DNA of 64,000 nt from DATCHW01 sp036508135 (GCA_036508135.1 DATCHW010000020.1:1-64000), one strand, 5' to 3'. Shown: positions 1 to 8,796, numbered from the stretch's first letter. Notes: generated by a model from the sequence alone, not told the origin. Numbers and translations are program-made.

Positions 1-406
1 ATTTTTCGGTTACTAATTCTTTCAAATCAAAAGATGGTTGAAAAACCTGATGTAATTTATTTCTTTTCTTGTCAGTAATGTTTACAGCATTTTCTAATTT
101 ATTCAATAAATCAAATTGTTCTAGTTCTTTTAGTCTTTTTACTATTTCGTATGCCATAAACCTTTTTCCAGTTCCAATAATTGAATTTATGTTGATCGTT
201 ATCTCCGGAAAGTATACAATAAAATGCATATGGTTTGGCATAATAACAAATCTAACAACATATATTTTTTTCGATTTCAATATTCTAAACCATTTATAAA
301 TATGGTCGTATAAGTTTGTTATTTCGAATAGAGGAATCCATTCAAAACAAGTGATTGTGCAAAAATAAAATGTGTCCTTGTTATATTTTTCTTTTTTTGT
401 ACTCAT
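1..406 (-). CDS. REP-associated tyrosine transposase (IS200-like, Y1_Tnp), 3'-truncated by window edge
   Basis: Translating the minus strand from the ATG at 406 gives an uninterrupted frame that runs off the left edge. It begins MSTKKEKYNKDTFYFC and carries VIMPNHMHFIV near residues 58-68. The HMH is the metal-binding HUH motif of IS200/Y1 transposases, and the surrounding text fits the RAYT branch. The catalytic tyrosine would lie in the later part, which is cut off. RAYTs act on short palindromic REP sequences by single-strand cleavage and joining. The window contains several palindromic repeat families, so a link is possible but unproven. An imperfect hairpin lies 12 bases upstream of the start. 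The family call is firm; activity cannot be judged. Confidence 0.82.
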   Translation of the reverse strand, partial: MSTKKEKYNKDTFYFCTITCFEWIPLFEITNLYDHIYKWFRILKSKKIYVVRFVIMPNHMHFIVYFPEITININSIIGTGKRFMAYEIVKRLKELEQFDLLNKLENAVNITDKKRNKLHQVFQPSFDLKELVTEK

Positions 407-417
407 TTACATATATT

Positions 418-447
418 GCAGAGTCCCCAAAAGCGGGGAGACTCTGC
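418..447. repeat. Imperfect palindromic hairpin between RAYT gene and proline dehydrogenase
   Basis: GCAGAGTCCCC pairs with GGGGAGACTCTGC around an AAAAGC loop, with a two-base bulge. It sits downstream of the proline dehydrogenase stop and upstream of the transposase start on the minus strand. The T-run lies on the 5' side in the minus orientation, so this is not a textbook intrinsic terminator. It could be a terminator without a U-tail or a REP-like site for the adjacent transposase. Confidence 0.5.
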
Positions 448-492
448 AAAAAAAGGAAAGGGAAGGGAAGACAATAAAATAATTAATAATTA

Positions 493-1395
493 TTAATTAT
501 TAATTCTAAAGATGCTTTTCATAACAGCCCCGACTACATTCGGGTTTTCTTTGAATCTTCTCATTGAATATTGATACCATCTTTCACCAAAAGGAACGTA
601 TACGCGTATTCTGTAACCATCATTTAATATTTTATCGCGAAGATTTTCAGTTACTCCAAGCAGCATTTGGAATTCAAATTCTTCTTTCTTTAATCCGAGT
701 TCTTTTATAATTTTCTTCGAACCCTCTACTAAATAATCATCATGCGTTGCTATACCTGTGTATGATTTTTTCTCGAGTGCAAGTTTTATAATCTTCAGAA
801 AATTATCTCTTACTTCCTGTTTCTTTTTAAAAGCTATCTCTTCCTGCTCTATATAAATTCCCTTACAAATTCTGAAATTTGCCCCGATTGCATTTAACCT
901 CAATATATCCTGCTCGCTTCTGCGCATATATGCCTGCAGAACTATTCCAACATTATCATATTTCTTCCACAGTGTCTCGAAAATTTTTATTGTGGATTCC
1001 GTTACCGATGAATCTTCCATATCTATTCTTACAAAATTATTCTTTGTATTTGCATATTCAACAATCTCGGTAATCAGGCTCAGACAAAAATCATAATCAA
1101 GATTCAAACCTATCATCGTAAGTTTTACAGATAGATTTGAATTTAAATTGTGTTTTTCTATAACATCCAGTACTTCGAGAGACTCTTGTTTTGATTTAAT
1201 GGCTTCATCTCTGTTCTTAATAGCTTCTCCGAGTACGTCCATCGTTGCCATAATACCTTTACTGTTCAGTTCTTTCACTTTCTTCACTGCATCTTCGATT
1301 TTATCGCCTGCAATGTATTTATTGGCAAATATCCTTACAATTTTTTTTGGAAATACCGGTAATATTGATACTATTGCCTTATTTATTATATTCAT
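493..1395 (-). CDS. Proline dehydrogenase (monofunctional, PRODH/PutA N-domain type)
   Basis: The 300-aa length fits stand-alone bacterial proline dehydrogenases, FAD enzymes that oxidise proline to pyrroline-5-carboxylate and pass electrons to the membrane quinone pool. The TIM-barrel is recognisable from SVKLTMIGLNLDYDFC (about residues 91-106), VRIDMEDSSVTE (substrate/FAD pocket, ~122-133), VGIVLQAYMRRSEQD and the C-terminal YVPFGERWYQYSMRR, whose paired arginines hold the substrate carboxylate. The DUF2203 gene ends 15 bases upstream on the same strand, so the two are probably co-transcribed. No pyrroline-5-carboxylate dehydrogenase is nearby. Confidence in family is high. Confidence 0.93.
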   Translation of the reverse strand: MNIINKAIVSILPVFPKKIVRIFANKYIAGDKIEDAVKKVKELNSKGIMATMDVLGEAIKNRDEAIKSKQESLEVLDVIEKHNLNSNLSVKLTMIGLNLDYDFCLSLITEIVEYANTKNNFVRIDMEDSSVTESTIKIFETLWKKYDNVGIVLQAYMRRSEQDILRLNAIGANFRICKGIYIEQEEIAFKKKQEVRDNFLKIIKLALEKKSYTGIATHDDYLVEGSKKIIKELGLKKEEFEFQMLLGVTENLRDKILNDGYRIRVYVPFGERWYQYSMRRFKENPNVVGAVMKSIFRINN

Positions 1396-1410
1396 ATTAA
1401 ATTTTCATTT

Positions 1411-1797
1411 TTATAATTCTGCAATTTTTCTTCTGCCCTTAAATCCTTCAGATAAACTGTGCCAATGATTGATATCAGATTCACCGTATAAATAGCAAAG
1501 AAAAACTTCTTCTCCGTTGGCTCTTATATGAGGAAAGTCAATTAACCCATCTTCAATTCCTTTTATTACGACTCCTTCGCCGGATATTTTTTTCACACAA
1601 TTTACAAGTTCATCTAATTCTTTAGGATGCTTGCCTGTCCCGTTTATACCCGTTCCGCCGAAATACTGATGCCTGTAAATGTCAAAACCTTTTTCATCAA
1701 GAACAATCTTCAAATCTATCATTTTTCTGATTACCGGTTTTAATCCGTCGAGTTTGTCTCTTGCTTCGGTTAATGTAAAGTGTTTCAAATGTTCCAT
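1411..1797 (-). CDS. DUF2203 domain-containing protein
   Basis: A 128-aa soluble protein with the DUF2203 hallmarks: an N-terminal FTLTEARDKL helix, a GVVIKGIEDGLIDFPHIR stretch near residues 76-93 and the C-terminal WHSLSEGFKGRR ending. The biochemical role of the family is unknown. A central YFGGTGINGTGK loop (about 45-56) is longer than in many members. It is transcribed just ahead of proline dehydrogenase with a 15-base gap, so the pair probably forms an operon. No signal peptide or membrane segment is visible. Confidence 0.85.
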   Translation of the reverse strand: MEHLKHFTLTEARDKLDGLKPVIRKMIDLKIVLDEKGFDIYRHQYFGGTGINGTGKHPKELDELVNCVKKISGEGVVIKGIEDGLIDFPHIRANGEEVFLCYLYGESDINHWHSLSEGFKGRRKIAEL

Positions 1798-1885
1798 TGC
1801 GTATAATATGTTCAGTTTCGATTTTGTCTTTCAAAAATAACCATATTTAATTTCAACAACAATTTATTCTTTTAATCTGTTTGAG

Positions 1886-1927
1886 AAATAAAAAAAACCC
1901 CGGGAAAAAATAATTCTCACGGGGTTT
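1886..1927 (-). terminator. Intrinsic terminator of thioredoxin lipoprotein gene
   Basis: On the minus strand AAACCCCG pairs with CGGGGTTT around a 17-base AT-rich loop. A run of T follows directly. It begins 20 bases after the stop codon of the thioredoxin-like lipoprotein gene. Confidence 0.8.
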
Positions 1928-1946
1928 AAAAATATCAAAATACGGG

Positions 1947-2483
1947 TTAATTTTTTACCAGATATTCATTTATATATTTGACAAACGAATCCTTCGGCAA
2001 TGCTCCTGTCATCATTTGCGGCTGTCCTTCGGATGGAATGAATAATAAAGAAGGAATACTCTGAATTCCAAATGCTCCCGCTAATTCCTGCTCTTGATCA
2101 GTATTTACCTTATAAATTATTATCTTGCCGTCGTATTCTGATGCTAAATCCTCAAGTATCGGTGCCACCATCTTGCAGGGCTTGCACCAATCCGCATAGA
2201 AATCAACAATACATGGTTTGCTGCCGGTATATTTCCAGTCCTTGTTGGTTTCGTAATTAAAAACCTTCTCTTTAAATTCTGACGATGTAAGATGGATAGG
2301 TTTTCCTCCGTGTTTTTCTTTGCTGCTCTTGTTTGTATTTATCGTATTCTGATTTACAGGAGTGGTGGTTTCTGTTTTTGAAGTATTATTTACGTTAGGA
2401 ACATCTTTCTTCCCGCAGCTTGCAATGAATACCGCTGCAACGATGAGAATAATGTACAACATTGATCTGTTTGTTCTGAACAT
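1947..2483 (-). CDS. Thioredoxin-fold lipoprotein
   Basis: The N-terminus has a hydrophobic stretch (residues 9-22) ending in the lipobox IASC, so the mature protein should be lipid-anchored at Cys23 and face the periplasm. A polar Thr/Asn/Lys-rich linker follows to about residue 65. The thioredoxin fold then occupies residues 75-178 with the active site WCKPC in DFYADWCKPCKMVAPIL and the cis-proline in SIPSLLFI. The likely role is disulfide exchange or reduction in the envelope. The exact substrate cannot be read from sequence. It is a single gene with its own terminator. Confidence 0.9.
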   Translation of the reverse strand: MFRTNRSMLYIILIVAAVFIASCGKKDVPNVNNTSKTETTTPVNQNTINTNKSSKEKHGGKPIHLTSSEFKEKVFNYETNKDWKYTGSKPCIVDFYADWCKPCKMVAPILEDLASEYDGKIIIYKVNTDQEQELAGAFGIQSIPSLLFIPSEGQPQMMTGALPKDSFVKYINEYLVKN

Positions 2484-2649
2484 TTTAGTTACTATTAATT
2501 TTAAAAAACTTTTTTGCGCATTATTTATTTAATACAAAAGATAGTCTCGATAATAATCCTTAGCTATCATTACTTGCTAATAGCAACCTATTCCATTCAT
2601 ATGTAAAAGTCAATGAAAAAAGCAAAAAAAATTGTAAATTGTTCGGGTA

Positions 2650-2686
2650 AGTAAAAAATACCCCAATTTTTTTAAAAAGCGGGGGA
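2650..2686 (-). terminator. Probable leuS terminator
   Basis: On the minus strand CCCCGC and GGGG flank a T5/A7 self-complementary centre. TATTTTTTAC follows. The position, 46-70 bases beyond the leuS stop, fits an intrinsic terminator, although the GC part of the stem is only four pairs. Confidence 0.5.
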
Positions 2687-2731
2687 TAGAGTATAATCTT
2701 TTTTATATCAGGAAATGAAAAAAATCAAAAT

Positions 2732-5392
2732 TCATTTAACAACCACATTTACCATCTTATTCTTGACCACAATGATTTTTACAATCTGCATCCCTGATAT
2801 ATATTTTTTAATTATTTCACTTTCAAGAGCCGCATGTTCTAATGTTTTTTCGTCGGCATCCCGTTCCATTTCAACTTTTGCTCTCACTTTTCCGTTAACG
2901 GAAAACGCAACAACTACGTTGTCCTCTTTAGCTAATTCGTCATCGTAGTGAGGCCATTGTTGTAAAATCGTTGATGGATTGTTACCGAGTTTAGCCCATA
3001 GTTCTTCTGAAATATGCGGTGCAAATGGTGAAAGAATTAATATAAAATTTTCGAGTATCTGCTTGCTGATTTTTTCAAACTTATAAAGTTCGTTTGTGAA
3101 TATCATCATTTGAGCAATTGAAGTGTTGAACTTCATATCACCGTCTTCTATATCTTGAGTGATTTTCTTGATGGTCCTATGCAGTAGTTTAAGAGACTCT
3201 GAATCGGGTGATTCATTTGTAATGTTTGATTTTATTTCTCCGTTCCTGTCATCAATTATCAACCTCCAAACCCTGTTCAAAAATCTGTTCATACCGGCTA
3301 AACCCTCTGTGCTCCACGGCTTAGTTGCTTCAAGGGGTCCCATAAACATTTCGAAAAGTCTCATCGAGTCAGCACCGTATTCTTCAATCACATCATCGGG
3401 GTTGATTACATTTCCTCTTGACTTACTCATCTTCACCCCGTCTTCTCCTAATATCATTCCCTGATTGAATAATTTAGTGAATGGTTCGTTCGAATATAAA
3501 TATCCTAAATCGTGAAGAACTTTATGCCAGAACCTTGCATATAACAAATGCAGCACGGCATGTTCCGAACCACCAATATATAAATCAACTGGCATCCAGT
3601 ATTGTTCTTTTTCTTTGTCACAGAATATTTTATCGTTATGGGGATCAATATATCTAAGATAATACCAGCAGGAGCCTGCCCATTGCGGCATTGTATTGGT
3701 TTCTCTTCTAACAGGTAATCCTGTTTCCTTATCGGTTGTATTTACCCAATCCTCGAAGGCGGCAAGAGGGGATTCACCCGTACCGGAAGGTTTATATGAT
3801 GCTGCTTTTGGCAATGTGAGGGGTAATTCACTTTCGTCTAATCCTTTTATATCTCCATTTTCAAAATGTACGATAGGGAATGGCTCTCCCCAGTATCTTT
3901 GTCTGGAAAACAACCAGTCTCTTAATTTATAATTAATGCTTCTTCTTCCCAGTCCTTTTTCTTCCAGCCATTTTATCATTTTTTTCGATGCTTCGGAAGT
4001 TTTTAGTCCGGTGAGGAATCCTGAATTAACCGAATACCCCTCTTCTGTATAGCATAATTTCCCTTTTCTTACATGATCGTAATAATCTTTGATTTCTTTA
4101 GAAGAACCATAAGCTAAAGTCTCTAATCCCTTTCCTGAAATAATTATTTCTCCTTCTTCAGTTTTTACTTTCTGAAATGCCTGATTTTTAAGATTTTCCG
4201 GCACTACAACAGGAAGAATATTAAGTTTGAATTTCAGAGCAAATTCCATATCTCTTGAATCGTGTCCGGGAACGCTCATTATTGCACCGGTTCCGTAACT
4301 TGTAAGGACATAATCGGAGATTAATACCGGTATCTCAATATTATTTGCCGGATTTATTGCGTATGCACCGGTGAATTCTCCTGTCTTTTCTTTCGTTAAC
4401 TCCATTCTTTCAAGTTCAGATTTCCTGGCAGCCATCTGTATATATTCCTGTATTTTTTCTTTCTGTTCGGGAGTTGTGATCTCGTCAATCAGTTTGTGCT
4501 CAGGAGCAAGCACCATATATGTGGCACCGAATAGAGTATCCGGTCGGGTAGTAAATACTTCAATAAATTTATCCGGATTGTTTGCGATCCTGAATTTAAC
4601 AATTGCTCCTTCACTCCTGCCTATCCAGTTCGTCTGTAATTTTTTAATATTTAAAGGCCAGTCAACAGAATCAAGATCATTTAATAATCTTTCGGAATAT
4701 TTTGTGATTCGCAATTTCCATTGCTTCATAGGACGCCTAACCACCGTATATCCTTTTTCAATCTGTTCGGGGACTTCTTCGTTCGCAAGTACAGTACCAA
4801 GCTCAGGGCAGAAATTTACGGGTGATTCGGATATAAATGCTAATCTTTTTGAATCAATGTATTTCCTTCTTTCACTTTCAGATAATCCGTCAGGAATAGC
4901 TAGTTTATCTATGGGTTTCGCTTTTTTTTCTTTTTCATCAAAATAAGAGTTGAAAATTTTAAGAAACATCCACTGTGTCCATTTATAGTATTTTTCATCC
5001 GTTGTGTTTATTTCCCTGTCCCAGTCGTAAGCCAATCCAAGAGATTTAAGCTGCTCCCGGAATCTTATGATACATTCATCTACGCCTACCCTCGGATGGA
5101 TTTCTTTTTTGATGGCAAACTGTTCCGCCGGCAAACCAAATGCATCCCATCCCATTGGATGAAGTACATTGAACCCTTTCATTCTTTTGAATCGTGAAAT
5201 AATATCGGTTGCAGTATATCCTTCCGGATGTCCTACATGCAGTCCGTCACCGCTCGGGTATGGGAGCATATCAAGCACGTAATACTTTGGTTTCGATTTA
5301 TCAATTTCATCTAATTCCGGAGTTCTGAAAGTTTTGTTTTTTTCCCAGTACTCCTGCCATTTTTTCTCAATATCTTTGTGTATGTATTTCAT
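2732..5392 (-). CDS. leuS: Leucyl-tRNA synthetase
   Basis: An 886-aa class I aminoacyl-tRNA synthetase that charges tRNA-Leu. The HIGH-type signature is in MLPYPSGDGLHVGHPEGY (about residues 42-59) and KMSKSRGN lies near residue 654. The inserted CP1 editing domain is visible between them through FTTRPDTLFGATYMVLAPEH (~281-300) and the GTGAIMSVPGHDSRD region. The C-terminal anticodon-binding region ends in a VNGKVRAKV element. Length is normal for bacterial LeuS with short insertions. The HIT gene lies 35 bases upstream on the same strand. Confidence 0.98.
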   Translation of the reverse strand: MKYIHKDIEKKWQEYWEKNKTFRTPELDEIDKSKPKYYVLDMLPYPSGDGLHVGHPEGYTATDIISRFKRMKGFNVLHPMGWDAFGLPAEQFAIKKEIHPRVGVDECIIRFREQLKSLGLAYDWDREINTTDEKYYKWTQWMFLKIFNSYFDEKEKKAKPIDKLAIPDGLSESERRKYIDSKRLAFISESPVNFCPELGTVLANEEVPEQIEKGYTVVRRPMKQWKLRITKYSERLLNDLDSVDWPLNIKKLQTNWIGRSEGAIVKFRIANNPDKFIEVFTTRPDTLFGATYMVLAPEHKLIDEITTPEQKEKIQEYIQMAARKSELERMELTKEKTGEFTGAYAINPANNIEIPVLISDYVLTSYGTGAIMSVPGHDSRDMEFALKFKLNILPVVVPENLKNQAFQKVKTEEGEIIISGKGLETLAYGSSKEIKDYYDHVRKGKLCYTEEGYSVNSGFLTGLKTSEASKKMIKWLEEKGLGRRSINYKLRDWLFSRQRYWGEPFPIVHFENGDIKGLDESELPLTLPKAASYKPSGTGESPLAAFEDWVNTTDKETGLPVRRETNTMPQWAGSCWYYLRYIDPHNDKIFCDKEKEQYWMPVDLYIGGSEHAVLHLLYARFWHKVLHDLGYLYSNEPFTKLFNQGMILGEDGVKMSKSRGNVINPDDVIEEYGADSMRLFEMFMGPLEATKPWSTEGLAGMNRFLNRVWRLIIDDRNGEIKSNITNESPDSESLKLLHRTIKKITQDIEDGDMKFNTSIAQMMIFTNELYKFEKISKQILENFILILSPFAPHISEELWAKLGNNPSTILQQWPHYDDELAKEDNVVVAFSVNGKVRAKVEMERDADEKTLEHAALESEIIKKYISGMQIVKIIVVKNKMVNVVVK

Positions 5393-5427
5393 ACGGAATG
5401 TAATCTCTAGAATTTTAAATTATTATT

Positions 5428-5898
5428 TTAACTTTTATTTGTTCTAAATAATTGCTGAAGTTCTCTTAGTTCTTTATCATCAGCTTTTGGTCCAAGAAGG
5501 GTTGTCAGGTATCCCTGATATTTTTCATAATAGTGCTCACCCTCAGGTATCATTGCTTTAAAATCCGGACCAAGCCCATGAAGCGGGTAAAGTTTGATGT
5601 GAGCGTGATTTACTCCCATTCCTTCTGCTATAAGGGCAGTTCTCTGTACACCCAATTTTTCGTCAAGAATTTTTCCTATCTTTTTGGCTGTAAGGAAAAA
5701 TTTTTCATATACATCATCAGGCATATCAAAAGCATAAGAATCAAAATGCTCCTTGGGTATTACAAGTGTCATTCCTTTTGTATTAGGATAGATATCGAGG
5801 ATTGCTATAAACTCATCATCCTCGTAAATATTATATGAAGGTATTTTGCCGCCGGCAATTTTACAAAAAATACAATCTAATTTTTTCATTTTAATCAA
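5428..5898 (-). CDS. HIT-family hydrolase/transferase
   Basis: A 156-aa protein starting with CIFCKIAGGKIPSYNIYED, the usual HIT entry that includes one zinc-type CxxC pair. The nucleotide-binding motif is GVNHAHIKLYPLHG, so the consensus His-x-His-x-His reads H-A-H-I-K. The first two histidines, including the nucleophile position, are kept, and the third is lysine, a pattern I believe occurs in a sub-branch of the family. The likely activity is hydrolysis of a nucleotide phosphoramidate or dinucleotide polyphosphate; the substrate is unknown. It probably shares a transcript with leuS. Confidence 0.88.
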   Translation of the reverse strand: MIKMKKLDCIFCKIAGGKIPSYNIYEDDEFIAILDIYPNTKGMTLVIPKEHFDSYAFDMPDDVYEKFFLTAKKIGKILDEKLGVQRTALIAEGMGVNHAHIKLYPLHGLGPDFKAMIPEGEHYYEKYQGYLTTLLGPKADDKELRELQQLFRTNKS

Positions 5899-5980
5899 AA
5901 TAACCTAAAATAATTTATTTTTCAGTAGAAAAGACGGTAAAGGTCTGAAGAATGGAATTCAATAAAGATTTTATTATGAA

Positions 5981-6016
5981 TAAAAAAAAGGCGTCACTAT
6001 GGGAACTCGTGACGCC
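5981..6016 (-). terminator. Intrinsic terminator of TPR protein gene
   Basis: On the minus strand GGCGTCAC pairs with GTGACGCC around an 11-base loop and is followed by eight T. It lies about 180 bases after the TPR gene stop and upstream of the HIT gene. Confidence 0.82.
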
Positions 6017-6194
6017 TCTGGTGTATTAGGAGGTTATGAGGTTAAACTTTTACTTTTTATTTTCCTGAATATTAAAACATTTAAAATTTTATAAAGGTTC
6101 TTTCACTTTATTTTTAAAGAGCAACTCTTACCACCTGAAACTGAAATTTACATTTTAAAAGTTCCCGGATAATTACAAATATTAATTAAATATT

Positions 6195-7124
6195 TTATTT
6201 TGTAGATTCTTTTATATATTCTTTAATCTCATCTTCTAAACCCGGATTCAGTTCAAGTGCTTTGTTCCAGTCCTTTAATGCTTTCACATAATCCCCGGTT
6301 TTACTGTAAACCAAGCCCCTGTTAACATAGTAATCTGCTTCACCATCATACAATTCAATTGCTTTATCAAGGTCGGTTAATGCCTGTGTGTTATTACCTA
6401 ATACAAAATAGCAGGTACCTCTATTATAATACGGAGCCGCATATGACGGTTCATATAATATTGCATTGTCATAATCCAGAATTGCTTCCTGATACATTTG
6501 CTTGAACTGATATGCTTTTCCCCTGTTCCAGTATAACCTTCCATATGTTGAAATTAAACTTATACCTTTGTTGCATTCCGATATCGCAATATCATATTGT
6601 TTTTGTTCGATATAAATAACCGCCTTATTGTTGTAGATTGTGTGCATATATTTCGAATCCGTATATAATGCAGCTTTGTCATAATATTCAAGCGCTTTTT
6701 CGAAGTCGTTCAACTTATAGTATGCATAACCTTTTGCAAAAAGTGCATCCTGATATGTCGGGTTTATCCTGAGGACAATATCGTAATTATCCATCGCCGT
6801 GCTGTAATTCTCCAGTTTAGCATAACACCTGCCTACGTAATAAAATGCATCAGTATTATCGCGTTTCAGTTCTGTCGCTCTGGTGAAATCAGTAATTGCT
6901 TTGTTAAATTGCTCGAGTGCAAAATAAGATAATCCTCTGTTATAGTAGGATGCTTCGTCGTTCGAATTTTTACCAATATAAATTGTGTAGAATCGAACGG
7001 CTTTTTCATAATTCCCGTCTTCATATGCCTGATAAGCAGTATCAAAATCATTCTGGGCATAAACATATCTGCTTACAATTAAAAATAAAACAAATAAAAA
7101 AGAAAATTTTAAAATGTTCTTCAT
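6195..7124 (-). CDS. Exported tetratricopeptide-repeat protein
   Basis: 309 aa with an N-terminal signal peptide (hydrophobic core ILKFSFLFVLFLIVSRYVYA, cleavage near AYAQ, residue ~24). The rest is about eight consecutive TPR motifs of 34 residues: for example NSNDEASYYNRGLSYFAL, NPTYQDALFAKGYAYYKL and EADYYVNRGLVYSKTGDY. Such arrays are protein-interaction scaffolds in the periplasm. No enzymatic domain is seen and the partner cannot be named. It has its own terminator and appears to be a single-gene unit. The start is chosen because it heads the signal peptide. Confidence 0.88.
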   Translation of the reverse strand: MKNILKFSFLFVLFLIVSRYVYAQNDFDTAYQAYEDGNYEKAVRFYTIYIGKNSNDEASYYNRGLSYFALEQFNKAITDFTRATELKRDNTDAFYYVGRCYAKLENYSTAMDNYDIVLRINPTYQDALFAKGYAYYKLNDFEKALEYYDKAALYTDSKYMHTIYNNKAVIYIEQKQYDIAISECNKGISLISTYGRLYWNRGKAYQFKQMYQEAILDYDNAILYEPSYAAPYYNRGTCYFVLGNNTQALTDLDKAIELYDGEADYYVNRGLVYSKTGDYVKALKDWNKALELNPGLEDEIKEYIKESTK

Positions 7125-7166
7125 GATACAGTTTTATTTAAATTAAAAAAATGTTTTTATTGAATT

Positions 7167-7313
7167 TTAGAAAATTATTAAATATATATCCCTGTTCTCA
7201 AATTCCCGAACATATTTATCTTGTGCAATCCAGCCGGATTTTACCGGCTTGTAAACAGCTTCATAATCGCTCAGGTTAAAATATGGTTTCGATATTGGAA
7301 TTATTCTTTTCAT
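7167..7313 (-). pseudogene. N-terminal remnant of a DegT/DnrJ/EryC1/StrS aminotransferase
   Basis: The minus strand reads MKRIIPISKPYFNLSDYEAV and continues YKPVKSGWIAQDKYVREFE before diverging and stopping after 48 codons. This matches the first ~40 residues of PLP-dependent sugar aminotransferases of the DegT/DnrJ/EryC1/StrS family, whose full length is ~370 aa. The PLP-lysine domain and the rest are absent, and the next gene downstream is the unrelated TPR protein. The recognisable part is intact, with an ATCCTTG just before the ATG, so the loss is probably a recent deletion. This suggests a polysaccharide locus once stood here. Confidence 0.72.
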
Positions 7314-7647
7314 CAAGGATTTCAAGTTGATATATTAAAATCAAGAAATTTTAAATAAATTTCAAACCAAAAGACAGAATACAAGAGCATATTTAATTTA
7401 AGCAAGCGAGTCCGGAGAAGCTCCCGGGTTCTTCCGACGAGCCGGAACAGGTCAGGCTGGGACATTATGTGGATGGCAAGCTCCCTTGTGTTAAAAATCA
7501 GGGCGGGTCTAAAAATATCAAAGCCCGGAAACTTAAATTGCCGGGCTCTGAAGTAGATTTCCACCGTTAGAATACTCCCATAAACTACCGTTAGAATCTA
7601 ATGAAATTTAAAACAAAGAACAAATCCTTCATAAAATATTATCAGGT
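7314..7647. other. Intergenic stretch with a locally GC-rich island
   Basis: Most of this gap is AT-rich, but 7405-7555 is clearly richer in G and C than its surroundings. It contains several short inverted repeats and AGCCCGG/CCGGGCT (7522-7548) with a 13-base loop. The minus-strand frame through it (7322-7564) shows no recognisable domain. It could be a structured RNA, a decayed mobile element, or the 3' region of the T9SS gene with a weak terminator. I assign no function. Confidence 0.4.
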
Positions 7648-8796
7648 TTATTTGATTAAAGTCATTTTTTTTGTTTCACTAAACATCCGGTCTCCGTTTT
7701 CTCCTGATATTCTGTAAAAATATGTTCCGCTGGAAAGATTGACTGCATTAAAAGCGACCGAATAATATCCCGCTGATTTCTTTTCATTCAATAGAGTCTG
7801 TATTTCCTTTCCTGAAATATCAAACAAAGTTATATTCACTTTTGAATCTAATGGTACTTCAAAATCAATCTTTGTAGTCGGGTTAAATGGATTCGGATAA
7901 TTCTGGGAAACAGCAAAATTCTTTGGTGCTCCAACGTTCACCGTTTCTGAAAGATTATGATACTGATGGTTTCCGTTATAATCTATTTGCTTTATTCTGT
8001 AATTGTAACTTCCTGAATTCAGATTTTTATCATCAAATTTGTATTCCTGTTCTGTGTTTGAGTTTCCCATACCGTTTATAAATCCGGCACTAATCCAGTT
8101 TTCATTTTTATACTTTCTCTCAATTTCAAATCCTTTGTTATTCTGTTCTGTTGCCGTTTTCCATGTCAATCTCACTTTATTCGTATTTACTGATGATGTA
8201 AAAGAAATCAATTTAACCGGTAGAGGTGCTTCGTTAATTAAAATAGGGTCAGATAAAGCTATATTAGTTATTTCAAACGAGTTTGGTAAATTGTTCGGAT
8301 TTGAGAATAATCCCGCCTGATTGGTAACGTTTTTTATCATTAATGTTGCGTTTGATGTCTGGTTTACTATTATAAAATTAATCCTCACAAATGTTACGTA
8401 CTGGTTCTCTATATTATATCCGTTGATTCCTGGGGAGTTGTTTACTTCGTCTCCTGTAACAGTAATCCTGATTGCACGGTGATTATCCAGTTCGGATGCG
8501 TTGCTCTGAGCATTTTGCGAGTAGCCGTTTACCATGCTTATCTGCTGCAACCATTCACAGCTGCCATTAAATCTTAATGAAGTTGAATCATATAATATAT
8601 CGGCATTCAGGGATGCAAGAGTTCTTGAAGCAGATAAATTTGTACCTTTCACCTGGTAGTCAATTATAAAACTTCCGCCGTTAACTCCGGAATTTGTTAC
8701 GATTATAAGTTTCTGATCAATTGTTTGTGACATCATTGCAAAGGGAAAAAGTATGAGGAATAATAATGTAAAAATTTTTGTCTTCATTTTTCTCAA
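7648..8796 (-). CDS. T9SS-secreted protein with cohesin-like beta-sandwich domain
   Basis: 382 aa. A signal peptide occupies residues 1-24 (KIFTLLFLILFPFAMMSQ). Residues ~28-190 form an all-beta region with cohesin-like text (GSFIIDYQVKGTN, ADILYDSTSLRFN, VTFVRINFIIV). Next comes an FN3-like module opening with PVKLISFTSSVNTNKVRLTW, then the type IX sorting domain SQNYPNPFNPTTKIDFEVP and a terminal SSGTYFYRISG...MTLIK. The last ~75 residues direct export across the outer membrane and surface attachment. The ATG overlaps the end of the upstream protease/dockerin gene by four bases, implying translational coupling. The cohesin assignment is tentative; the T9SS assignment is firm. Confidence 0.88.
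   Translation of the reverse strand: MRKMKTKIFTLLFLILFPFAMMSQTIDQKLIIVTNSGVNGGSFIIDYQVKGTNLSASRTLASLNADILYDSTSLRFNGSCEWLQQISMVNGYSQNAQSNASELDNHRAIRITVTGDEVNNSPGINGYNIENQYVTFVRINFIIVNQTSNATLMIKNVTNQAGLFSNPNNLPNSFEITNIALSDPILINEAPLPVKLISFTSSVNTNKVRLTWKTATEQNNKGFEIERKYKNENWISAGFINGMGNSNTEQEYKFDDKNLNSGSYNYRIKQIDYNGNHQYHNLSETVNVGAPKNFAVSQNYPNPFNPTTKIDFEVPLDSKVNITLFDISGKEIQTLLNEKKSAGYYSVAFNAVNLSSGTYFYRISGENGDRMFSETKKMTLIK

Noticed and set aside
418..447. Intrinsic terminator for proline dehydrogenase
   Set aside because: The T-run is on the wrong side of the stem for the minus-strand gene, so only a generic hairpin is claimed.
879..1468. Plus-strand frames over proline dehydrogenase and DUF2203 genes
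   Set aside because: Antisense shadows of strongly supported minus-strand genes.
7322..7564. 80-aa minus-strand frame in the GC-rich island
   Set aside because: No family resemblance, no ribosome site, and the region looks like structured or repeat DNA.
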